Below are positions 1 through 6,873 of a stretch of 8,065 nucleotides of DNA, piece after piece; within the stretch, counting starts at the first letter, position 1, and every line of letters starts with the position of its first letter. Both the position numbers and the translations under genes were made by a program. This DNA is from Oligoflexia bacterium. GTDB lineage: Bacteria; Bdellovibrionota; UBA1018; CAIMNF01. Location of the stretch: contig CAIMNF010000380.1 in NCBI GenBank assembly GCA_903842755.1, positions 1-8,065 on the forward strand, given 5' to 3'. The notes under the pieces were generated by a model that was not told where the DNA came from, did not search any database, and saw only the letters and a list, made by a program, of their open reading frames with translations.

Positions 1-26
1 GTAAAATTAATCAATTAAATTTATTT

Positions 27-54
27 AACCTAGATTTCCCAACCTAGATTTCCC
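27..54. repeat. Perfect 14-bp tandem direct repeat (2 copies)
   Basis: The unit AACCTAGATTTCCC occurs at 27-40 and again at 41-54 with no mismatch and no spacer. It lies 13 nt beyond the stop codon of the ppx/gppA-family gene, in non-coding sequence. Just left of it, 4-22 forms an imperfect AT-only palindrome (AAATTAAT / ATTAAATTT with one extra T). Neither element is a GC-rich hairpin followed by a T-run, so I do not call a terminator here. The repeat is most simply a local slippage or duplication event. A binding-site pair is possible but unsupported. Confidence 0.9.
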
Positions 55-67
55 GCAAGCAGTTGAT

Positions 68-955
68 TTAATCCAGCACTCCAAAACGCAATCCCCGAGT
101 AGAAATCTTCGCCTCATTAAAATCAAGCACTTCCATGGTTCGCCAAAAAATAAGAGCTCCGGCCAAGATCACATCTGCGCGCTTAGGCTCCATCCCCACC
201 ATTTTTTTTCTTTCTTCGACCGAACGCCACTTGAGCTCTTCCACTAAGCGATGCGCATCGCCTTTGGTGATTACAACCCCCTCTAACCGAGCCCGATCGT
301 ATTGGGGAATCGACTCGTTTAACATCGCTAAAGTTACAGCTGTTCCTGCCACCGCGACAAACTCGGGCGCCTGGAGGGATTCACGCCAGGCTTTGCGAGT
401 GCTTAAGAGATCGTCAATGGCCGACTCACAAGTCCAGAACTCTTGATCCGTGCACGGATCGGACTTTAAATAACGTTCAGTCATTCGCACTGCTCCCAAT
501 GACAAACTCTCTCCACCGGTAAAGGAAACGATTTCCGTACTCCCCCCCCCAATGTCCATGACGACCATTTTTTGAATATCCATGCCAGGAAGCGCTGCGC
601 CCCTAAAGGTGGCTGCGGCCTCTTCATCACCACTTAACACTTTAAAACGAATTCCAAGCTCACGCTCAATCCGGGTAAAAAAAGAATTTGCATTTTTTGC
701 ATCGCGCGCCTGCGCAGTACCTACCGCTAGAATGTGACTGGGCTGAACTCCAAAAGATTGGGCCACGCGTACGTATTCTTTTAAACACTGGAATGCCCGT
801 CCCATGGCCTCCGGGGCTAACTCGCCCGTCCGATCCACACCTTGTCCAAGTCTTACGACCTGAGACTCGTCATGCAGAATTTTTTCAGGAGGGTTTTCCC
901 TAACCAACAAAAGACAGGTATTCGTGCCTAGGTCAATCGATGCTTGAACTTTCAT
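68..955 (-). CDS. Ppx/GppA-family phosphatase (short, two-lobed form)
   Basis: This is a 295-residue cytoplasmic protein of the exopolyphosphatase / guanosine pentaphosphate phosphohydrolase family (ASKHA actin-like fold). Such enzymes release phosphate from polyphosphate and/or convert pppGpp to ppGpp. The family motifs are present in order: DLGTN at 8-12 (phosphate loop 1), TAQARDA at 80-86, SGDEEA at 108-113 (the expected catalytic Glu is E111 or E112), DIGGGSTE at 134-141 (phosphate loop 2), LGAVRMTE at 153-160, AGTAVTLA at 203-210, RADVILAGA at 259-267 and STRGLRFGVL at 285-294. The last motif usually reads LREGVL; here E is F. The protein ends after the two actin-like lobes. It lacks the C-terminal HD-like region of the roughly 500-residue E. 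coli Ppx and GppA, as in other known short members of about 300 residues. The ATG is preceded by GGAG with 4-nt spacing. It is the last gene of the cluster, 17 nt after the asmA-like stop. Sequence alone does not separate polyphosphatase from pppGpp hydrolase, so no symbol is given. Confidence 0.93.
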   Translation of the reverse strand: MKVQASIDLGTNTCLLLVRENPPEKILHDESQVVRLGQGVDRTGELAPEAMGRAFQCLKEYVRVAQSFGVQPSHILAVGTAQARDAKNANSFFTRIERELGIRFKVLSGDEEAAATFRGAALPGMDIQKMVVMDIGGGSTEIVSFTGGESLSLGAVRMTERYLKSDPCTDQEFWTCESAIDDLLSTRKAWRESLQAPEFVAVAGTAVTLAMLNESIPQYDRARLEGVVITKGDAHRLVEELKWRSVEERKKMVGMEPKRADVILAGALIFWRTMEVLDFNEAKISTRGLRFGVLD

Positions 956-959
956 TTGT

Positions 960-963
960 CTCC
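960..963 (-). promoter_or_regulatory. Ribosome binding site of the ppx/gppA-family gene
   Basis: GGAG on the minus strand sits 4 nt before the ATG at 955, inside the 17-nt gap after the asmA-like stop. It fixes the start at this ATG, which begins just ahead of the conserved DLGTN loop. Confidence 0.6.
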
Positions 964-972
964 GCGGCTGCT

Positions 973-3453
973 CTAGTGACCAAAAATCTTCTTCAGACCA
1001 GACCCAAGATTATTTTTAACCGCATTTTGAACTGCATCCGTGACTTGTTTCTTTGCCGCTTCGCCAGCGCCATGGGTCACTCGGCTGAGTGCAATTCCCG
1101 CTAAAAATTCCGGAACATCCTTGTAGTTCGGGCAGGGAGCGCTCCACTTGCAACCAACAGTGATGGGGAGGATGACAGGATCATTCTCGCTCTTTGCAAG
1201 AATATTTTTAACCGTTTTTCCTCCCAAATCGACACTTAATTGGTCTGCGCCCGTAATATGCTGAGAATCAATGACTTCCCATTTTGCATCAAGTGCTTGG
1301 TCAATCAACCCCATTTTTGTTGCACCCTTTAGATCAATCCCTTTTTTGGGAGCGGATTTTGCATAAAAATCGGGTGCATCGAGCACTCCATTTTGAATGG
1401 TGAAATTTGCGCTCACCATCTCGTAGCGGGTATCTCCGTTAATCGAGCCAGGAGGGGAAATTTTCTTTCCTTTTAAACCGGGGATTTTGTCACCAATTTT
1501 TCCCATTGATCCGCTCAGCGCCTCCCCGACCATCTTAGAAATATCCATGCTTTGGAATTTGGCATCCGCAAGATGAAAACTTCCTTTCATCAGAAGCTTC
1601 TTTTTTGCCATTTCGGTATTAAAGCTTGATCCTCCACCTTCAATTTGAGTAGAGAGTTGCCCACTGAGCGTGTCTTTAAATGTTGGAAATTGGGCTTCCG
1701 CAGCTTTAGTCATATCTAACGAGGAGACTTCAAGCTTCAGTGTGTAATTTGGATGTTCTGGTTTTAAATCTGTCGAAAACGCCCCTTTTACGGTCCCCCC
1801 AAAGACTTGCAGACTTAAGCCACTCAACGCCGCAATCAAATTCTTAAATTGGAGTTTGGCCAAAATATGGTCGATCTTGGTATTCTGCGCTTTTACAAAG
1901 GCTAAACTAACGTCACCCTCTACTGCCATTTCTTTTAATAGCGCATTGGTTCTGAGTGAATCAAGCGATGCATCGAGATCTGCCGCAGGACTGGCGGTGG
2001 CTTTGGCCTTGGAATCCTCGGCAGCGAACGCGTCTGATTCAAAAACGCCTGATCGCCGATCGAGCGACGCGGCCTTTTTGGGGAACTCGACCCATTGATC
2101 TAAATCTACGCCGTGCTCGGACGCAATTTTAAATTCAGCTTGAGGTTTTGTAAAAGAAACAACTTTTGCCCAAAACTGCAAATCGGTACCAGGAGCTTTG
2201 AGATCAACAGTTAAATGATCTAACCGATCCGTGTTCACTTGAACGTCTGCGTTAAGTACGGGCTTTGCCTTTAAGTTAGGACCCTTGGCCGAAAAATTCT
2301 TCAGATTCAAAGTTGCTTGATAATCGAGTGCAGTGGCCGGACCTTTTACAAAACCCGACAGACTAAGCAATCCTTCGAGTTCATACGCTTTGAGCATCGG
2401 CACCAACTCCGACCAACTTTTCAAATCAATGGGCTTGGTGCGAAACTCCAAATTGGCTTCCGAAGCATGGTTGACTTCGCCAGAGACCGTAATTTGTGCA
2501 TTATGAAAAGTGGCGGTCGCTTCCGCTAATTTTAAATGATCACCACTCAGAGTCCCGTTGAATTTAAAATTTGCGGGGTCGCCCTTTGCTTTATGAAACA
2601 GGGCGCCTTTTGCAATTTCGAGATCATCGGCCGTAAACAATGCAACGACGGTTGCGCTCTTAAATTCGCCATTTGAAATGTCTGGTTTAAGTTCTGCATT
2701 AAATTTCAAAGGCCCTTGCACGACAGTTCCTTCCGCATCGGTTTTCAAATCGGCCCAAATTTCAATTTCCGTGGCCCGACTGAGCGAGAAGTCTTTTATC
2801 CGAAAATTAAAATCGTTCACCGTAGAAGAGATCGCTTTTGATTCGTCCTGATAAACTAACTTTGCATTCTCAATCCAAATGCCCAGATGCGAATGCGCCA
2901 CGAATGCGGGAACCTCGATTTTAGCTGCCGCAGGCTCTGCTTTAGGGACCGTGTTCCCCGCGGACTTCACGGGCGAAGATTGCGTTTCCGGCTGCGCAGG
3001 AAATTTTTCATTAGGCTTTGCAACGGAAGCTTCTTTTGATTGATCGGTGGATTTTACGGCCGAACTCAAGGCCTCTTTTTTTGCAAGACTGGAGACATTC
3101 AGGCTTCCATCTTTTTGTTTAATGACATTGATGTCCGGATTTTTCATCGACAAGGTCACTAAGGGCTCACCCGACAAAAGAGACAGAAAAGGAAGATTAA
3201 AGGACGCGTCCTTCACACTTACGATTTCATGGTTTTGCGCATCTTTTACTTTTAATCCATCGATCCCCACGTGAACCCTACCCCAAAGACTCAGCTCTAG
3301 CTTGCCAAGCTCTAGGGTGCCATTAAGGTGCTCGTTTGCGGCTTTGACGATTTGTGGGCGATACTGATCGACATTGACCACGAAAGGCACGATCAAAATC
3401 ACTAAAAAAAGCGCGCCAAAAACGATTCCTAAAATTTTTGCTATTTTCTTCAT
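973..3453 (-). CDS. AsmA-family envelope protein (putative bridge-like lipid-transfer protein)
   Basis: This 826-residue protein has one N-terminal transmembrane helix (about residues 5-27, after MKKIAK) and a long periplasmic body rich in beta-strand-forming repeats, the AsmA/TamB/YhdP-type architecture. E. coli relatives are proposed to form hydrophobic grooves carrying phospholipid between inner and outer membrane; that role is inferred here from the family. The segment after the anchor (about 28-123: NVDQYRPQIVKAAN, then LELGKLELSLWG) is the typical AsmA N-terminal region, and about 510-790 resembles the AsmA C-terminal domain. Two low-complexity linkers break the body: about 124-180 (Lys/Pro/Ala/Glu-rich) and about 458-500 (charged, Ala/Ser-rich). 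The only cysteines are C768 and C774, near the end of the C-terminal domain. The tail (about 797-822) looks like an amphipathic helix. The length is within the broad family range (E. coli members run from about 570 to 1270). The start is the only ATG that keeps the anchor, but no Shine-Dalgarno sequence precedes it. It lies 64 nt after gatB with no obvious terminator. Confidence 0.88.
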   Translation of the reverse strand: MKKIAKILGIVFGALFLVILIVPFVVNVDQYRPQIVKAANEHLNGTLELGKLELSLWGRVHVGIDGLKVKDAQNHEIVSVKDASFNLPFLSLLSGEPLVTLSMKNPDINVIKQKDGSLNVSSLAKKEALSSAVKSTDQSKEASVAKPNEKFPAQPETQSSPVKSAGNTVPKAEPAAAKIEVPAFVAHSHLGIWIENAKLVYQDESKAISSTVNDFNFRIKDFSLSRATEIEIWADLKTDAEGTVVQGPLKFNAELKPDISNGEFKSATVVALFTADDLEIAKGALFHKAKGDPANFKFNGTLSGDHLKLAEATATFHNAQITVSGEVNHASEANLEFRTKPIDLKSWSELVPMLKAYELEGLLSLSGFVKGPATALDYQATLNLKNFSAKGPNLKAKPVLNADVQVNTDRLDHLTVDLKAPGTDLQFWAKVVSFTKPQAEFKIASEHGVDLDQWVEFPKKAASLDRRSGVFESDAFAAEDSKAKATASPAADLDASLDSLRTNALLKEMAVEGDVSLAFVKAQNTKIDHILAKLQFKNLIAALSGLSLQVFGGTVKGAFSTDLKPEHPNYTLKLEVSSLDMTKAAEAQFPTFKDTLSGQLSTQIEGGGSSFNTEMAKKKLLMKGSFHLADAKFQSMDISKMVGEALSGSMGKIGDKIPGLKGKKISPPGSINGDTRYEMVSANFTIQNGVLDAPDFYAKSAPKKGIDLKGATKMGLIDQALDAKWEVIDSQHITGADQLSVDLGGKTVKNILAKSENDPVILPITVGCKWSAPCPNYKDVPEFLAGIALSRVTHGAGEAAKKQVTDAVQNAVKNNLGSGLKKIFGH

Positions 3454-3465
3454 GGGCTAGAAAGT

Positions 3466-3489
3466 ACCATGACGCAAATGGTGACGCAA
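3466..3489. repeat. Short direct repeat and small inverted repeat in the gatB-asmA gap
   Basis: The 64-nt gap (3454-3517) holds two copies of TGACGCAA at 3470-3477 and 3482-3489, 12 nt apart, with a further GACGCA at 3509-3514. Overlapping the first copy is a 5-bp inverted repeat, ACCAT (3466-3470) and ATGGT (3478-3482) with a 7-nt loop. The stem is too weak, and there is no T-run, for a terminator. The spacing is roughly one helical turn, so a weak binding site is possible, but chance explains repeats this short. Confidence 0.45.
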
Positions 3490-3517
3490 TCGCATATTCG
3501 GAACAATAGACGCAGAG

Positions 3518-5014
3518 TTATTCCTTTAATTTTTTAATCATTAATTCTTGCAGAGAACCTGGATTTACTTTGCCGCCCGTTGCTTTCATCACTTGGCCTA
3601 CAAAAAATCCAAGTACTTTTTCTTTTCCGGAACGATACTCGGCGACTTGTTTAGGATTCGCGGCAATCAGCTGTTCGATCAGCGGCTCGATTGAACGGAG
3701 GTCATTCAATTGCTTTAAGCCTAATCTTTCTACCAAAGTCGGCACATCGCCACCGTCTTTAAATAAGACTCCAACCACTTGCTTTGCGGCGGTAACGGAA
3801 ACTGCTTGCTCAAGAATCAAGGCTGCTAAATCAGAAAATTGCTTTGGCACGAGCTTTGTTTGCGCTAATTCCAACCCTGAGTCGTTCAGGAGCCGAGTGA
3901 CTTCTCCTACCAATAAGTTACTCACTGGCTTCGCGTAATCGACCTTAATTGCTGCAGCTTCAAAGAAGCGCGCTAACTCGCCCGAACTGCTGAGCAAGGA
4001 GGAGTCGTATTTTGATAAGCCAAATTCTGCCCGGTAACGATCTCGTTTCTGATCGGGAAGTTCCGGTAGCGATCGCCGAATCCCGTCGACCCAATCCTGG
4101 CCTAAAAGAAGAGGCGGCAAATCGGGATCCGGAAAATAGCGGTAGTCTTGCGCTTCTTCTTTTGAACGCATGGAAAAGGTTTGATTTTTTTGTGCATCAT
4201 ACAAACGGGTTTCTTGATGAATTTCTCCGCCCATTAAAATAACCTGTTTTTGCCGTTCCGCCTCCACCTCAATGGCCTTTTCCACAAATCGAAAGGAATT
4301 TACATTTTTAATTTCTGTTCGTGTTCCGAATCGCGTGCATCCTTTCGGGCGCACACTCACGTTCGCATCACACCTAAAATTTCCTTCCTGCAGATTTCCA
4401 TCACACACACCAATGCAGGTCACGATTCCATACAATTTTCTTAAATAAGCACCCGCTTCTTCTGCCGTCCGCAGGTCAGGCTCACTGACCACTTCGACCA
4501 ATGGAACACCTGCCCGATTCAAATTCACTAAGCTAAATCCATCCCGATGGAGATTCTTTCCGGCATCTTCTTCCATATGGATTCGTGTGATTCCTATTCT
4601 CCTCATCACCGATCCTTCGGCGCCCACTTCAATATTCAAATGCCCCGCTTCGCAAAGGGGAAGCTCAAGTTGTGAAATTTGATATCCTTTGGGTAAATCG
4701 GGGTAAAAATAGTGTTTACGGGCAAACTGACTTTTTAGATTAATGCGGCATTGAGTGGCAAGCCCTGTCCTTACAGCGTATTCGACCGCTTTTTGGTTGA
4801 GCGAAGGCAGAGTCCCCGGATGGCCTGCACACACGGGAGTCGTGTTCGCATTCGGCATTTCATCCGCAACCGAGCCGCCCGCACTGAGGCGCGCGCGCGC
4901 CTGAGAAAATATTTTTGATTCGGTAGCGAGTTGAACGTGAACTTCTAGACCAATGACTGTTTCCCATTCCGTATCGGGGCCAACATTCATCCCATAGAGC
5001 TGAAAAGCGTTCAT
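3518..5014 (-). CDS. gatB: Asp-tRNA(Asn)/Glu-tRNA(Gln) amidotransferase subunit B
   Basis: This is the 498-residue tRNA-binding and kinase subunit of GatCAB. It phosphorylates the side chain of misacylated Glu-tRNA(Gln) or Asp-tRNA(Asn) and replaces the phosphate with ammonia channelled from GatA. Family signatures: GLEVHVQL at 22-29 (E24 and H26 lie in the metal/active site), HYFYPDLPKGYQISQ at 101-115, HMEEDAGK at 147-153, LVNLNRAGVPLVEVVSEPDL at 162-181, GNFRCDANVSVRP at 211-223, TEIKNVNSF at 233-241 and YRYFPDPDLPP at 291-301. The C-terminal helical and YqeY-like tRNA-binding portion (about 330-498) is complete. Around residue 62 it reads TTPVCAGHPG, with only one of the two cysteines seen in many homologues with CPVC; several family members lack both. 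The start overlaps the gatA stop as ATGA and is supported by AGGAGG 9 nt upstream. A second Met at residue 9 has no better support. Length is normal (about 475-500). Confidence 0.98.
   Translation of the reverse strand: MNAFQLYGMNVGPDTEWETVIGLEVHVQLATESKIFSQARARLSAGGSVADEMPNANTTPVCAGHPGTLPSLNQKAVEYAVRTGLATQCRINLKSQFARKHYFYPDLPKGYQISQLELPLCEAGHLNIEVGAEGSVMRRIGITRIHMEEDAGKNLHRDGFSLVNLNRAGVPLVEVVSEPDLRTAEEAGAYLRKLYGIVTCIGVCDGNLQEGNFRCDANVSVRPKGCTRFGTRTEIKNVNSFRFVEKAIEVEAERQKQVILMGGEIHQETRLYDAQKNQTFSMRSKEEAQDYRYFPDPDLPPLLLGQDWVDGIRRSLPELPDQKRDRYRAEFGLSKYDSSLLSSSGELARFFEAAAIKVDYAKPVSNLLVGEVTRLLNDSGLELAQTKLVPKQFSDLAALILEQAVSVTAAKQVVGVLFKDGGDVPTLVERLGLKQLNDLRSIEPLIEQLIAANPKQVAEYRSGKEKVLGFFVGQVMKATGGKVNPGSLQELMIKKLKE
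4887..4902. repeat. 16-bp perfect GC palindrome, (GC)n tract inside gatB
   Basis: AGGCGCGCGCGCGCCT reads the same on both strands and contains a 14-nt uninterrupted alternating G/C run in a gene of moderate G+C. It encodes the QARARL region (about residues 38-43) of GatB, between the conserved GLEVHVQL motif and the PNANTTPVC loop. This is a variable part of the protein, so coding constraint does not obviously demand it. Confidence 0.85.
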
Positions 5015-6501
5015 GACGTATGCCCTCCTACCAGTAACTCGACCAATGCCCCTGCCTTAAAAAGGAGCGTTTCTTGTAACCTTGGCGCAATGAGATGTAA
5101 TCCGATCGGCAATCCTTCTTGATCTTTTGCAATAGGTACACTTATACATGGAAGCCCCGCTAGCGACGCAGGGATTGTAAAAATGTCACTTAGGTACATC
5201 TGCAAGGGATTCTTTGATTTTTCGCCCAACTTAAAGGCCGTCGTCGGACAGACCGGAGAAACAATGACATCTACTTTTTGAAATGCGGACTCAAAATCAT
5301 TTCGCATTAGCCGCCGAACTTGGCTTGCCCGACGATAATACGCGTCGTAATAACCACTCGAAAGCGCAAAGGTCCCTAAAATAATTCGGCGTTTTACTTC
5401 GCTTCCAAAATTTGCCCTTATTTTTTTATAAAAATCTTCGAGACTTTTCGCTTCACGAGCGGCAGCAGACCTCGTTCCAAACTTTACCCCGTCGTAACGG
5501 GAAAGATTGGAAGATGCCTCGCTTACGGCTACGACATAATAGGTCGCTACTGCGTATTGAGTATGAGGCAAACTGATCGAAACAATCTCTGCGCCTTGAG
5601 ACTTCATTTTCTGAATGATCGAGTCGATCGCGTTTTTTACTTCGGGATGGATCCCTTCAATAAAATATTCTTGGGGCACACCCACCCTTAATCCACTGAA
5701 CCCAGACACGCCTCTCCGCTGTTCTGCTCGAACGCTTTCACTCCAATCGTCCACTGGAGCATTCAGGGTGGTCGAATCGAGGGGATCTTCGCCGCTCATG
5801 ATTTGACAGAGTAAAGCTGCGTCCTCTACCGACTGAGTCATTGGCCCTATTTGATCTAACGAAGAAGCAAAAGCAATTTGTCCATAACGCGAAATTCTTC
5901 CATAGGTGGGCTTCATCCCAACAATGCCACAAAAGGAGGCGGGCAAGCGAATCGACCCTCCGGTATCCGTGCCCAGGGATGCAAAACACTGCTTTGCTGC
6001 TACTGCGCTCGCGGATCCACCGCTCGATCCCCCAGGAACTCGGTCCGAATGGGTTGGATGAATGACTGGACCAAACGCAGAGTTTTCGTTCGAACTGCCC
6101 ATGGCAAATTCGTCCATGTTCATTTTCCCTAAGGTAATGGCACCCGCATTTTCAAGTTTTTGTACCGCTGTGGCCGTATACGGAGGGATGTAATCCTCTA
6201 ATATTTTGGAAGCGCAAGTGGTCCTCACTCCGTCTACCGTCAAAACATCTTTAATCCCTAGGGGAATACCGAACAGTGGCTTGGCTACGCGCGGAGTCTT
6301 CCCCTGATATTTCGACTTAAGATCATGAGTGAGCTGCTCCGCCTGAGCCAACGCCCGATCCTGACATTCCGTAATAAACGCATTGAGTGGGTTCGATTTC
6401 ATTTCCACAAAATAAGAATGAACCAGCTCTATCGGTGTAAGGGTTCCTGAATCAAAGGCTTCGTGAATTTCGCTAATTTTTTTAAAGTTGTTCATGGCCA
6501 T
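5011..6501 (-). CDS. gatA: Asp-tRNA(Asn)/Glu-tRNA(Gln) amidotransferase subunit A
   Basis: This 496-residue amidase-signature enzyme is the glutaminase subunit of GatCAB, releasing ammonia from glutamine for transfer to the aminoacyl-tRNA on GatB. The Ser-cisSer-Lys triad is intact: K84 in GIKD, S159 in PGGSSGGSA (156-164) and nucleophile S183 in GTDTGGSIRLPASFCG (177-192). The spacings of 75 and 24 residues match those of the family. Other conserved blocks are NMDEFAMGSSNENSAFGP (128-145), GMKPTYGRISRYG (195-207), SLDQIGPM (214-221), YYDAYYRRASQVR (384-396) and PIGLHLIAP (465-473). The gene begins 11 nt after the gatC stop and ends in the 4-nt ATGA overlap with gatB, so the three subunits are probably translationally coupled. 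The start is slightly ambiguous: ATG at 6501 (MAMNN) has AAGGA 8 nt upstream, while the second ATG at 6495 has AAAGG 8 nt upstream. Length is normal for GatA (about 485). Confidence 0.98.
   Translation of the reverse strand: MAMNNFKKISEIHEAFDSGTLTPIELVHSYFVEMKSNPLNAFITECQDRALAQAEQLTHDLKSKYQGKTPRVAKPLFGIPLGIKDVLTVDGVRTTCASKILEDYIPPYTATAVQKLENAGAITLGKMNMDEFAMGSSNENSAFGPVIHPTHSDRVPGGSSGGSASAVAAKQCFASLGTDTGGSIRLPASFCGIVGMKPTYGRISRYGQIAFASSLDQIGPMTQSVEDAALLCQIMSGEDPLDSTTLNAPVDDWSESVRAEQRRGVSGFSGLRVGVPQEYFIEGIHPEVKNAIDSIIQKMKSQGAEIVSISLPHTQYAVATYYVVAVSEASSNLSRYDGVKFGTRSAAAREAKSLEDFYKKIRANFGSEVKRRIILGTFALSSGYYDAYYRRASQVRRLMRNDFESAFQKVDVIVSPVCPTTAFKLGEKSKNPLQMYLSDIFTIPASLAGLPCISVPIAKDQEGLPIGLHLIAPRLQETLLFKAGALVELLVGGHTS
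5024..5029 (-). promoter_or_regulatory. Ribosome binding site of gatB, embedded in the gatA 3' end
   Basis: A full AGGAGG lies on the minus strand 9 nt before the gatB ATG, formed by the last Val-Gly-Gly-His codons of gatA. Together with the ATGA stop/start overlap it decides the gatB start and suggests coupled, near-stoichiometric translation of GatA and GatB. Confidence 0.75.
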
Positions 6502-6503
6502 TG

Positions 6504-6514
6504 CCTTTATCCTT
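6504..6514 (-). promoter_or_regulatory. Double Shine-Dalgarno region of gatA
   Basis: Two purine-rich cores lie in the 11-nt gatC-gatA gap: AAGGA (6510-6514, overlapping the gatC TAA) and AAAGG (6504-6508). Each is 8 nt before one of two in-frame ATGs (6501 and 6495). Either or both starts may be used; the products would differ only by Met-Ala. Confidence 0.6.
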
Positions 6515-6830
6515 AAATGATTTGAGGGACCTTAAACCCGTGGTCGATTACTTCTGGCGCATTCCGTAACACTTTTGGCTGACCATGCTCGTCTTTTGAA
6601 AACTCAACCACTTCGTCCGGTCTTAGTTTCAACGCTCCATCGATCCCATGATACATGGGTTCCACTTCCTTCCCCTCGGCCCCAATCAAATTCACTTGTG
6701 ACAATTGCTCCACGTGCTCCAAAATATCTCCAATGGATTTTACGTACCCCTCAATTTCGGCATCGGTAAGTTCTAATCGAGAAAGCTCGCCCACTTTTTT
6801 AATCACATCGGAGTTAATTTTGCTGGTCAT
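6513..6830 (-). CDS. gatC: Asp-tRNA(Asn)/Glu-tRNA(Gln) amidotransferase subunit C
   Basis: This is the 105-residue small subunit of GatCAB, which wraps around the GatA-GatB interface and stabilises the complex. The family pattern is complete: VKKVGELSRLELTDAEIE-type N-terminal helix (about 9-27), helix ending ILEHVEQL (36-43), VEPMYHG (56-62), LRPDEV (69-74) and a C-terminal LRNAPEVIDHGFKVPQII (88-105). The open frame extends 48 codons further upstream to 6974, but that extension has no GatC similarity, overlaps the divergent rhodanese start, and would make the protein far longer than the usual 95-105 residues. The ATG at 6830 is therefore chosen. AGGA precedes it with only 2-nt spacing, so the ribosome binding site is weak. 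It is the first gene of the minus-strand cluster. Confidence 0.96.
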   Translation of the reverse strand: MTSKINSDVIKKVGELSRLELTDAEIEGYVKSIGDILEHVEQLSQVNLIGAEGKEVEPMYHGIDGALKLRPDEVVEFSKDEHGQPKVLRNAPEVIDHGFKVPQII

Positions 6831-6873
6831 AGTCCTAAAGAATAGACAATAAAACCAAGAAACACGAATGCTT

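Noticed and set aside
1..67. Intrinsic terminator after the ppx/gppA-family gene
   Set aside because: Only an AT-rich imperfect palindrome with a 2-nt centre (4-22) and the tandem repeat are present; there is no GC-rich stem followed by a T-run on the minus strand. The terminator may lie outside the window.
3293..3315. Direct repeat AGCTCTAG at 3293-3300 and 3308-3315
   Set aside because: It is explained by the coding sequence: the repeated Leu-Glu-Leu tripeptide in LELGKLEL of the AsmA-like protein uses the same codons.
3450..3470. Six-codon ATG micro-frame ending in an ATGA overlap with the asmA-like start
   Set aside because: It has no Shine-Dalgarno sequence and any ATGA start creates such a stop, so a six-codon frame is expected by chance.
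5738..5989. Minus-strand 83-codon frame inside gatA
   Set aside because: It runs in an alternate frame through highly conserved GatA coding sequence (amidase core); a shadow.
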